Of a DNA stretch of 64,000 nucleotides, positions 48,481 through 60,560 are shown piece by piece; position 1 is the first letter of the stretch; the number at the start of each line of letters is the position of its first letter. The DNA comes from Rhexocercosporidium sp. MPI-PUGE-AT-0058 (lineage: Eukaryota; Ascomycota; Leotiomycetes; Helotiales): contig JAGTJL010000040.1 in the NCBI GenBank assembly GCA_020746875.1, positions 103,640-167,639 of the forward strand. Reading direction: 5' to 3'. Under the pieces are notes generated by a model. That model ran no database searches. It was not told the DNA's origin and was given only the letters and a program-made list of their open reading frames with translations. Both the position numbers and the translations under genes were made by a program.

Positions 48481-51400
48481 AATAAAAGGTTTTCGAGCGA
48501 GATTTTATTTAATTTTATATATAATTAATAATTAATTTAAAATTAAGTTATTATTTTAATATATTAATATATTAAAATCTCTTTTTATAATTTTAAATAT
48601 CGAAGTATTTATGCTTTTAATAGCGAAAGAGATATAAGGTAAGTTATAAATTCATTCTTACGCTATTTTTTTTGCTTTTAAACGAATTTTCTTTTTTATA
48701 TTACCGATTATTAAGTCCGCTTACTAGTTTTTTTTATTATTAAAATTAAGGTTTTATTTCCGTTTAAAAGAAGTAATATTTAATAAAACGTAAAGAAATT
48801 AAAAAAGAAGTCGTTCTTTTATTATTCGTAGATTATAATATATAATCGAAGAGCTTTATTTATTTTTTTTAATATTTTTCGGTATTACTTATTTTCAAAA
48901 TATTTACGCTTATATTTAAGAGATAATAATTATAGCTAATTGAATATCTCGCTTGCGGTTATTATTCTTATACGGTTCCTAAAAGTAAGATATAAATCTT
49001 TAAAATAAGTCGATAAATTAAAGTAATGAAAATTAATAATATTTATTTTAATCTTATTTTTTATTTTTAATTAATTTAAAGAAAACTTTTTAAAAAGTAA
49101 AAGAAGAACTTCTTATCGGTATTTTTTAAAGTATAAATAATTAAGCAGTTCTAAGACTTTAATTAATTAAGTAAGATACTTAATAGCTCGCGGGAGAACC
49201 GCGAGAACGTCGTTAAGTTATTAAGTAATATTTTTTATTTCGCGAGCTTTTTAATTAAATCTTAAGATATTTTTAAATTTTATTATAAAATAAGAGTGAA
49301 CTTCTTTTATTAATTGAAAATACTCTTAATTAATAATAAATATAAATTAATAATAACCCGTCCGAGTTAAGATTGATTTAAAGCTTAATTTATACCGGAT
49401 TTACTTATTATCTTTATTTTCCCGCCGCTTATATTAAAATATAAGCTGAATTATTAATATATTTTAAGAAAAGAAATATTAAAGATATTAAAAGAAAGCG
49501 TAAAATAAATAATTTTATTTTTTATAAATTCTTTTTTTCAGTGAAATTAAAATAATTGCTTCGAATAAAATATAAATCTTTTAAATATTATTTAATATAT
49601 AATCGTAGTACCTCAGGCTTTTAATAGCTTATGCGAAAGGCGGAATCTAAGATTATTAAAAGAGGATTATTACTTTTAATTTATATATTACTTTTTTTTA
49701 ATATTTATTTAATAAAATTATTAAAATCGTACTTATTACTTAATATTTAGAGCTTAACGAAATTAATTAATTACGAGTATCTCGATAAGTAAAGCGTATT
49801 TGCTTTTTAGCTTTATAATAGCTTCTAATTAACGCTTTTTATAATTTCTTTTTTGCTTATTTCGTATTTGATATAGCCGAGTGCTAAATAATCGAATTAA
49901 AGCAGAGTTTTAAGAGGCTTTTATTTTAAAATAAATAAATAGTTTTGATATCGTAGATTTCTTTTTTAATAACGTAATATTATTAATATTTTAAATTATT
50001 ATAAAAAACTTAGGATTTCTTTTTAAGTATATATATTATATTATACGCCTCGAATAAGAACTTAACGTTATAATATTAAGTTTACTTAAAATTCCTTTTT
50101 TTTTATATATAATTTTTAAAAACTTTTTTAAATAATATTACTTTTATAAATATATTTAAGCTTTTTTTTAATTTATATTCCTAAAAGTAAGAGAGTTAGG
50201 GCAAATTTCGATAGCTAAATTAATATAAAGTTCGTTATATTATAAGAATCTTTAATTAAATATAATATTTAATTTATTATAAAATTTAATTAAAACCGTA
50301 AGAAAAGAGTTTTATTTTTGCAATTATAACTTATATCTTTTATTAATTATATAAAAAAAAGTACTAAAGAACTCCGAGAGGTTCGCTTAAATAATAAAGC
50401 TTTGAACCGTTTCTTAAATAGCTTTAAAATATATTAATTAAATTAAATAAGTTCGGTGCGTTTTTGCGTGTAAATCCTGGACTTTAGTTTGTATTTCGTT
50501 CGCTCGAACAAAAGCGTTTAATTAACTTATTAATTAATTTAGTAGGATATATTAAATAATAATATTAAGAATATATTAGAAAATATTCTTAAGTATTATA
50601 TAATTCGTAAAACGACTTATTTATTCGTTAATTAAGCTTTTAAAAGTATGTTTTTTAATATATAAATAAGGGAAGAAAATATAAACTGAGTAATTATAAA
50701 TACCGATAATACTGCCGAGATATAAATATAAAATATATCGAAGTTGAATTATAGCTTATATATTATACTTATTAATAAATAAGTAAGAAATTACTCGCTT
50801 AATATAAAGATTGCTTACGATTTTACGTAAGTATTATAAAGTTAGATAATAATAAAACTTTATAAGAAATATTCTTAAAAAAGTCGGAAATTTAATTATA
50901 TTATTTAAATTATAATTTATTTAAGGAAATATAACTTAAAGCTTTTTTACGTATAAATAAATATTTTTTAAAAAAGACGAAGTATTTAGTATTCCCGTGA
51001 AAAGCTTTATAAGAACAAGAGTCGAAGGGAGAATAGCTTTCGGGCTTACGCTTTAATTAATATAAAGGATATTATTCTCGAGTTTAATAAAAATATTATT
51101 AAGGAATAATTCGGTTTTTATATATATAATATTTAAAAAGTAATAATTACTTTTCGCCGAAGTATTATAAGTTATATTTTAAAAGCCGTATTAATCTTTT
51201 ATATAATTTAAAATACCTGCTTAAATATAGTAAAAAAAGAAGTTTATAAGCTTATAATATTCTTTAAATTAATTTAATAAATTATATCGACGCTTAAGAT
51301 TTAAAATATTATAATTTTATTTATAACGCAGCGATAAATACTTTTAATTTTTAAATAAATTTATAAGTTTATTTAAGGATTTAAAAGAATTAATTTTTTT

Positions 51401-51499
51401 AAAAAACTCCGAGATAATTTGCTTAATTATTATCGTTTTTTGAGATTTATACGCAGAAGTATATTAATTTAGTTTTATTTTACGAAAGCGTTCTTATAA

Positions 51500-52570
51500 T
51501 AGCGTTTTATTTGCTTTTTTTTAAGTTGTATTTAAGGTATTATATTTTATTTTTTAATTTTTCTTTTTTAAAAAGCTTTTAATATCTTTTCTTTATACGT
51601 CGAATTACTTCGAGCGTTAAAGTATTTATAAATTAAAGAACGACGTTTAATAAAAAATAAAATACTTAAATAATAAAAATAGTTCGATTTAATTATTTAT
51701 AATAAAATCGCTTAAAAGCTAAGCTTATATATATATAAGGGACGTTAAGCTAAGGCTGCTCGCATCCGATAATAATAATAATATAAGAGCAAATCCGGAG
51801 CTAAAGTTCGATATTAAGCTAGGATTATTTACGTTTAATAATAATAATAATATAAGAGTAAAGCCGGAGCTAAAATTCGATATTAAGTCAGGATTACCCG
51901 CGTCCGATAATAATAATAATATAAGAGTAAATCCAGAGCTAGAATTCGATATTAAGTTAAGATTGCCCGCGTTTAATAATAATAATAATATAAAAGTAAA
52001 GCCGGAATTAGAATTCGACGGAAAGCCTAAGATTTTATTATACTTATCGATTTATTTCGGTATCGAAGAGGATATAATAGCGAAGGCAAGAAATGGTCGA
52101 GGAGTGCCTAATATATAAAGATAAATTAAGAAGAAGTTACGTAAGAAGCTCTTAAGAGAATAAATAAAGAATTATATATAAAATTTTATTACGAATTAAT
52201 ATAAGAAGCTTTTAGTTTCACGTTTAAATAAATATATTTTAATAAAGAAATCTATAAACTTATAGTTTTCTTTTTTAATTAACTTTAAGATAAAAACTTA
52301 CTCGAAGAGACAAAAGGTCTTCCGCGCCGCTTTCCCGCTTTCGAGTAACTTTTAAGTATTTAAGGAAGAATAAGCAATAAATAAAAGATATATATTCGAA
52401 ACGGGTATAAAGATTAATTAAATTAACTCGCGCGAGGAATAAAATATTTATTATAATAAGTTTTAGTATATCGATATATTAAAACCTGTCCTTAATTTCC
52501 AGCTTTTCCCTTAGGAAATTATAGCAAAAATACGCGAAAGCTTTGACTAATAATCCCTATATAACAGACG
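51500..52570 (+). pseudogene. S-repeat coding relic 3 with Asn-rich 23-residue repeats, inner copy
   Basis: Frame 3 stays open, apart from TAA/TAG/TGA at Gln- or Arg-like positions, over at least 1 kb. It contains four tandem units of about 23 residues (LPASDNNNNIRVKPELEFDI type) at about 51741-52010. It then continues FGIEEDIIAKARNGRGVPNI, KRQKVFRAAFPLSSNF and YIDILKPVLNFQLFP to about 52530. The repeats are low-complexity (Asn runs then PELEFD). The family was not recognised. The frame extends upstream into the part shared with the outer S copy, so this is the tail of an S gene that the outer copy has lost. Confidence 0.55.
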
Positions 52571-54482
52571 AAAAACATATATAATAAATAATTTTTATTA
52601 ACTTTATTAATAAATAAAGTTTAACGTAATAACTTTTATTCCTTTATTAAAAATTATTTGTGATTTTAAAACCGCTTATTATTTTACTTTTTTTATATAT
52701 ATAACCCTTAATTATTATATATTACTTTAAGAATTGATTCTAATATAATTTCTAATTGAATTTTAATTTATTTTAACTTATATTTATACTTTTTTTTATT
52801 TTAAATAATCACGTTACTTTAATATATCCTTATTAGTCACTTCCCCTTTTCGAGTATTCTCTTTTTACTTATATTAATCCCTTTATTTTAATACTAATTA
52901 ACCTTATAAATAATAATTTAAATATTTAATTATTTCATAGGTTTTTATTTATAAAGTAATTAATTAAAATTCTATTCTTATTATGCGTTATTAGAATTAT
53001 ATCCTTTACTTTTTATATTCGCAAGAGCTAAAACATAATTATATTCAGAAGCTTTTTACTTCTTTCGATTTACAAAAGAAATAATCTTTTTAATTATTAA
53101 TTAAGACGTATTATTCTTATAACTTATTTTATTTTAACTTAAATTATAATATATATAAAGATTATTTGTATTTAATACTGAAAAACGTCTTGCTTATTTC
53201 TAAGCTCCTTGCCCAAAACCTCGATTAAGTCATTTATATTAGCCGCTTCTTGAACCTTATAAGCCTTAAAAATATCTTTAAGCCTTTCGACCTTTTAACT
53301 TAATATTACTATATCTTTTATAATATTATCCCATATACAACTCGCTTTCTTACATAATATAAGAGTTACTTTATATAGCATATAATACTTTTAATATAAC
53401 CCCGACTTAAATACCTTCCGCCTTATTACTGCCACTTTTATCTTTTGCTTTTTATGCATTAATTGCTTCGCGTCGTAATTATTATATTTAATTTACGAAT
53501 GCGTCGCTTTCTTTATATTTCCTTATAACTAATATTATAAGTACTTCGTTATTATTCCTTCTCCTTTTAATAGTCCTTTTATTATATTCGCGGTTTTACT
53601 TATTATTTTCCTATTTACTTTTATTAATAACTAATTCTTTATTACTTTAGCGTACGCCGAATTATTTATTTATATTATTATAGAAACCGAGCTAAATAAC
53701 TTTTACACTTATATAAGCTAAAAACCTCGCCGTTTTAAATATAAACTTATAATTATTCCTTTATTTATAAGCTTTATCTTACTTAATAATTTTATATTAT
53801 CTTCGATTTTAGTCCCTCGAGCTTTAATAATCTACGAACCTTTTTACTTTATAACTAGCGCATCCCTTTACTTTAATTTACCTCTTATACTTAAACCCCT
53901 CGATGCTTATTTATTTATAAGCTCAAGTATTTCTGGAATTCTTAAAAGCGAGGCAATAATACGCGGAGATTTCTTTATTACGTAAAATAAGCTTGAAGTT
54001 ATAATATTTACTTTTAAAAACAAGCTGTTATGATAATATCCTTTATTACTTTTAATTATATTTACTAATACTAAATTTAATATTATCGGCCTTAAAAACG
54101 CCGTATAAGTGCTAATTTAATTATAATTTCTTTTTAACGAATTAAACCATTTGGCTAAAGGTGTCGCTATTAACGTCGCGGATATACTAGACTTATTATA
54201 TTAAAGAAATACTTAATCTACGCTTCGAGGAGTATTTGTATTTAATTGCGGCTTTTTAATAAATAGGGTCAAAAGTTTTATTATACGTATATTAAAATCT
54301 TAAGCCTCGTAATTATTATACTTTATATCTCCTTTTTTATATTACTTTAGATTTCCGTTTATATATACCGATAAAATCCGTCTCTTATATTCTTCCGTTT
54401 ATATTAATTCCCTTATTTTTCTCGCTCTCGGCTTTTAATTAATTCTCAGTTTTCTTTAATTATTTTCCGAAATAATTAAGAT
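52571..54482 (-). other. Spacer between S copies with an unassigned minus-strand coding relic
   Basis: RIPped throughout. On the minus strand, about 53960 to 53180, a frame interrupted mostly by TAA/TAG reads RIPEILELINK, YLKRRGFQLIQ and, at its end, ERLKDIFKAYKVQEAANIN and GKELRNKQDVFQY. It is lysine-rich and helical, perhaps the C-terminal end of a DNA transposase, but no catalytic motif is seen. Confidence 0.35.
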
Positions 54483-54651
54483 TCTAAGGGTAAAAACAAG
54501 GTTAAGTTTAGAAACATTAGGGGCTTTATAATTAAAAATATGAATTTTATAAGATATAATAATTTTAAATATATTAAGATTTTAAATTTATTAAAAAATT
54601 AATATAATAATATTACTTAATAATTATTTATTAATAAAAAACACTTTTAAA

Positions 54652-55508
54652 ATTTAATAATAAGTATTCTGTCATTTATTATATAAGAAGCCCGCAAAAT
54701 ATTCGATAACAGGTATTCTGTTATTTATTAAATAATAAGAAGTTAATAAAATATTTAATAATAGGTATTTTGTTATTTAATATATAATTGTTTTTACCTA
54801 AGAAGTACGTAAAATATTCGATAACAGGTATTTTATTATTTAATATATAATTGTTTTTACTTAAGAAGCCCGTAAAATATTTAATAACAGGTATTCTGTT
54901 ATTCATTATATAATAAGAAGTCAGCAAAATATTCAATAATAAGTATTTTATTATTTATTATATAATTGTTTTTACTTAAGAAGCACGCAAAATATTCAAT
55001 AATAAGTATTTTATCATTTAATATATAATTGTTTTTACCTAAGAAGCCCGCAAAATATTCGATAACAGGTATTCTGTCATTTATTATATAAAAAGCCCGC
55101 AAAATATTTAATAATAGGTATTTTATCATTTATTAAATAATAAGAAGTCAACAAAATATTCAATAATAAGTATTTTGTTATTTAATATATAATTGTTTTT
55201 ACTTAAGAAGCACGTAAAATATTCGATAATAAGTATTCTATTATTTAATATATAATTGTTTTTACTTAAAAAGCCCGTGAAATATTCGATAATAAGTATT
55301 CTATTATTTAGTATATAATTGTTTTTACTTAAGAAGCCCGCAAAATATTCGATAATAGGTATTCTGTTATTTATTATATAAAAAGCCCGCAAAATATTTA
55401 ATAATATATATTCTGTTATTTATTATATAATTGTTTTTATTTAAGAAGCCAGTAAAATAATCGATGACAGGTATTTTATTATTTATTATATAATTATTTT
55501 TACTTAAG
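54652..55508 (-). repeat. Minisatellite of the terminal S copy
   Basis: About 14 units of 51-63 bp, more than in the inner copy, accounting for most of the length difference. On the minus strand three overlapping open frames (55392-55126, 55129-54899, 54936-54721) encode repeats of the type IIEYFAGFLSKNNYI. Because unit lengths are multiples of three, the frame is kept across units. Confidence 0.85.
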
Positions 55509-55909
55509 ACTCTTGCATTTAATTATAAATATATTATAAGATATTTAATAATAAATATTTTATTAACTTTAATATAATTATATTTTATTCTAACTTTCTA
55601 AAATATATTAATAGTAAATATTAAATTATTATTTTATGCTTTTATATTAATAAAGATTTTTAACAAACTTATATAATAGATTATTTATTATTATAATAAA
55701 TTATTTTTACCTTAAGCTTTTATAAAATATTTTATAATAAAAACTTTATCACCTTATATTTTTTATTTATTTAATAAATATCTTAATAAATCCTTTTTTA
55801 TTAATGCTTTTTTATTAAAATCTTAAAGATTTTTAAAATATATTATTTATTTTTCTTTTTTTTAAATAATAATACTTAATTATATACGTTATTTTATTAT
55901 TAATAAAAT

Positions 55910-57280
55910 GCGTCGCCTACACGTGCGTAACGCTTAGCGCTTTCTTAATCCCACCGTTATTATACTAATGAATTATATTATTTAGGCATTCCGGTATATT
56001 AAAACATTTTTATTTTACTTATTGCGCTCTTTATTTAAATAAAGACTCTATATTAACCTCTTACGTAAGATATTAACTATAAGCTGCCTAAAACGCTTTT
56101 AGTATTAAGACAATTTAATTATATTATTAGTAAATTATTTATGACTCATATTATTCTACGAATATAATTAAAAGAAAAGCCTCTAAACGCAACGTAAAGC
56201 TTACTAGGTAAGTTCTAGATTTAACTTCTTTATAAGCCAAGCCATCTATTAATTAGTTTAGTTTATCTTCTCTTAATTTATTTACGCTTCGTCCGCGTAT
56301 ATAATAAGCCTTTAAACTTTTAAAAAATCTAAATAAAGCCTCAGTCCTCGAATTCGACGAGTTCCTATTAAAGTAATATTTAAATAACGTCCTTTATAAA
56401 TCCTTTATTTTCTTCCTCTTCTTATTTATTGAACTTTAAAACGACATTTAGGAATTTACGTTTATATTTTAAGTTAATATTATTCACATTCGCTTATTAA
56501 ATTAAGTCTACGAATCCGATACTCTTATAAAATCTGCCTTTAACTTTATTATTCTTAAAAAACTTATATTTTTTATATTATATATTAATAATCGCCGGGC
56601 TTATTTTAAAATATATAAAAATATAACCGACATTAAATATTAAATATATTTCTATATAAAATAAAATAAATTAAGCCTTATATTAAAGTCTTATAAGGAG
56701 CATTTAACATTAGTCGAGTAAATAAAACCAAATTTAATAATAAGTTTAATTAACTTAAAAGTATTATTCCGCGTTTACTTTACTTATAAAGTAAGCAAGC
56801 TTAGACTTAAATATAAGTTCGAACGAAATAGAGCTGGATTTTTAATAAATTTAATTAAATTCGAAAAGCTAGAGGTTATATATTTTATTATTATTAATAA
56901 AGAATATTATATTTAATTATAAAATAAAAAAAAAATATAAAATATTTTATATAAAGTTTAAAAGAAGTAGTTTAGAAAATCTATAAAGCCTCCAAAAGTA
57001 GTTAATATAATTATTTTTATCGAAGTAGTAAAGGAGTATATTTGTATTGCCGGACTACGAACCTGTTAAGCTCGACTATTTTAAAGAAGGCAAGGCATAT
57101 ACAAATAGGAAGATTATTATAATTTATTCAATTAAAAGAGATATATATTATATTCTATTTAATGAGATTGGTTTTTTCTGGTATGACAGATTTTCTAATA
57201 TAATAGATTTTCTGTCAGCACTCCTGTCTAGCCCTTTACGGCGGAGCTTTATCATTAATTCAAATTATTATATAACTTAA
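55910..57280 (+). pseudogene. S-repeat coding relic 1, terminal copy
   Basis: The last 77 codons (57047-57280, starting MPDYEPVKLDYFKEG) are open and end in a natural-looking TAA after NYYIT. Upstream the frame is interrupted by RIP-type stops. Aromatic-rich, with FSGMTDFL/FWYDRFSN in alternative frames. Unrecognised. Compare 43860-45190. Confidence 0.4.
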
Positions 57281-58679
57281 ATAATTCCTAGATCGAAACG
57301 GTAATTTAAGAGTTAATAAATACAGTAATTATTAACTATATAACGAACCTTAATTATTTTGGTATATTAATATATTAAAACAATTTGGCCCGTTATTATA
57401 AAAACGCCTAATGTTAAGCCTCCTTATATACGAGGACTTATAACTCTTTTATTTAAACAATAATATTACGTCTTTTATATACTACCTTTTCTTAAAATTA
57501 TATTACCTTATAATAAGAGTTAAGCTATTACTAAAAGTGCTTTAAGTAAAAATAAATACTTAATATTTAGTTTTTATTATTTATTAATATTCCTTAATTC
57601 TTAGCTATTAGCGAAGACTTCCTTATAAACGTAAGCTTACTTACTTTATATAATATCGTGCATAAAAGTAAGTAACTCTTCTCGAATTAAGACGTCTTCT
57701 TTTAATAAAAGCAGTAACTATCCTCGGGCATATTTTTGTATCGCTTAAAAGAAAATTAAATTCCGCTTATAAATATATAAACTCTTTTATAAAGATATTT
57801 CTAATAAATAATAACTATTAATGAATTTATTAATTATATATTTCCTTTTTAATTTATTTCCTTCTTATCGAACACGAAACCTTCTGCTCTTTTAGAAAAA
57901 CCTGCCGAATCGAGTTTAAAGTAATTATTTACCGATTATTTAGTAAAATATTAAAGCATTAAGCTTACAACGAAGACTTTAGTCGAGAATAAAATATTAT
58001 AAAAAGTCGTAATAATTAGACTTATTAAGTATTTAAATAAAGTAGCTTTATTAAAATAAAAGTTTATTTAATAGCTTATTAAGAAGGCAATTAAATTAAA
58101 AGACTCGATAGAAAAAGGAAGGATTATCTTTAGAAGCGGCGGGATAAGTTCGGAAGGGGCTTAATTATAATAAGGATAATAAGTTATTATACTTTTCGAA
58201 TTTGCTTAAGATCTTAATACTTTCGAGGTTTAAAATAAGTAAGATTTTAAATTAATAATAATAAATATAAACTCTGCGAACGGTTATAAACTTTTTATTA
58301 TTATATGAATTCGCTCGATACTCTTTTAGCTTAATAATATACTCTTCTTTTAACTTTTATAAATAATATCTTTTGCTTTTATTTTTATTAATATATTAAT
58401 AAACTCTTAAGTTTATGCGTGAGATAATTAATGAATTAATATTATTTACTTTATAATATTATTAATATCGCTTAAAATAAGATTATATTTTATTAATATA
58501 TGAGGTCGGTCTTTAAAAAAAGTTTTAATTTATAAGTATTAGCGAAGTAAGGACTATACTTTAATAAATATATATTAATTTTAATTTATTATTTTTATAT
58601 AAAAGCGTATTAATTGTGATTAGCGGGCGGGGTTAGTCTGTGCGGCGGCTAGTCGTTAATTAGTAGTCGGTTTATTTAA

Positions 58680-60560
58680 GTATATTAATATATTAAAATA
58701 TTAAATAATAATATATATTACGAACTTTTATATAACTGTAATTATGCCTTTAAACTTAATAAAGACTATAAAGAAAATATTAATAAAAAGCTTAAAAGAT
58801 TACTTCGCTTTATTATAAAAGTCTAAGAAACGTAAGTAATTAAAGGCAGGTAAAGGCGGGGCTATAAAGAAAATAAAGAAGGAAGATAATATAAAGACCT
58901 TATTAATTATAGAAAAAAAGAGACGAAATAAAAAGACATAATAAAAGTCAAGAGCTTATAAAGCCTAATAGTATATTATTATTACTCTTTTTTTATTATT
59001 AATATTAATTTACTTAAGACTTTATTTCTTCTTGCTTTTATTAACTTTTTCGAATTAAGCCTTAAAGCTAAGAAACGTATATATAATACTATATTTATAA
59101 TTAATAATTAATATTTAAAAAAGTTATTATAAAATATTAGTATACCGAAGCTTATTTTTATAAAAGAATATTATTTTAAACTAATTCTTATTTTAGACGA
59201 CTTATAAAATATTATATTTAAGAGCGTAAAAAGGAATCGTAAGGTTTATGTACTCGTTAATTAAGAAGATAATTCTTAAGCGAAGGAATTATATTTTTAA
59301 AAAGACGTTATTAAGACACTCTTAAAGGAAATTAGAAAGCCGGTCGAAAGTATATTAAATATTTTATTTGTTTTTAATTTATTACTTACTTTTGCGAATT
59401 TCGAATTACGCCTGCCATCTCGCTTCGGTAAATAAATTATTATTTTAAAGCTTTCTTTAGTTTATATAATTAATATCGGCTTTATAAATTAAATAATTGC
59501 TTTTTATATTAATACTGGATATATAAAGCTTTTTACTCTCGCAGGGGATTACGAAAAGATTTAATTATTTATTCTTTTAATTTAAGTAAATATTGCTATT
59601 ATATTAAAGGCCTCCTCGATAATTATATTTATAGCCACAAAGCTAATAAACTTTATTATTATTTATTAAACTTTTATATACGTTATATTCCTTTTGTTTA
59701 ATATTATTTATATAATATTTATTATTAAGATTAAGATTTTATATAATAACGCCTTTCGCACTCGACAGAATATTTAAGAAGTAATAATAAGTATAATAAT
59801 CGCTTTAATTAAGGCTATAGAAGGCGATACCGAGGAGAAACGAGACTTAATTATTAAGTTATAATTAATTATATTATAAAATATTATTAAATATAAAGAC
59901 AAAAAGATAAATTTTAAAGCTTTAATATTACTTTTTTTTAAAGTTTTATTAAATCTTTGCCGAAACGAAGGCCTTAAAACTTAAGATATAATTATAAAAG
60001 CTTTAATTTAAGAGTTATTTTCTGAAGCTAAATTAGAAGCTTTTGAATTAATTAATAATAAAAGCGATAAATTAAAGAAGGAGGAATTAGTTAAAGATTA
60101 AAATAAAGATTTAAAAAGTGAAAATAAGGTATCGAAGGCAAAGAGCGATCGCGAGGATTAAGAGAAAGGAGTAAAGAATGCGAATAAAGACGAGGATAAA
60201 ACGCCGGAGAAAGAAATTAAAAATAAAGAATAAGAGGAGGTAAAAGATATAGGTAAATAAGAGGAGGTGGAGGGTGCGAGTAAGGGCGAGGAATAAGAGG
60301 AGGTAGAGGGTGCGGGTGAGGGCGAGGAATAAGAGGAGGTAGAAGGTGTAAGTAAGGGCGTGGAATAAGAGGAGGTGGAGGGTGCGGGTGAAGGCGAGGA
60401 ATAAGAGGAGAGAATAGAAAGTGCGGGCGTAAAATAAAAAGAAAGAGTAAAGAGTGCGGGCGTAAAATAAGAAGAGAGAATAGAAAGTATAAGTAAAAGT
60501 AAGAAAATAAATTAAGATAAAAAAAAAGAATAATAATAATTAAATTAATAATAAGTTAAT
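58680..60560 (+). pseudogene. S-repeat coding relic 2 with acidic repeat, terminal copy
   Basis: Same gene as 46590-48480. Here the frame reads LPSRFGK near 59415-59435 and DYEKI near 59548. Its acidic tail (60060-60520) shows about four clear EEVEG-type 36-bp units, each with TAA in place of Gln. Independent RIP hits in the two copies let the ancestral residues be inferred from their comparison. Function unknown. Confidence 0.5.

Larger units (their letters stand above)
42786..51752 (+). repeat. Subtelomeric repeat S, inner copy (direct repeat of 54483-63848)
   Basis: Colinear with the terminal copy over its whole length of about 9.0 kb (9.4 kb in the outer copy, the difference being minisatellite units). 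Both start TCTAAGGGTAAAAACA and share CTTATATATATATAA followed by GACGTTAAGCTA at the end of the shared part. The copies differ almost only by transitions, as expected for RIP acting on a duplication. This inner copy continues past 51752 into more coding sequence, where the outer copy is replaced by telomere. Confidence 0.95.

Noticed and set aside
52571..54482. pogo/Fot1-like transposase on the minus strand
   Set aside because: Only a lysine-rich helical tail is readable; no DDE motif or terminal repeats seen.
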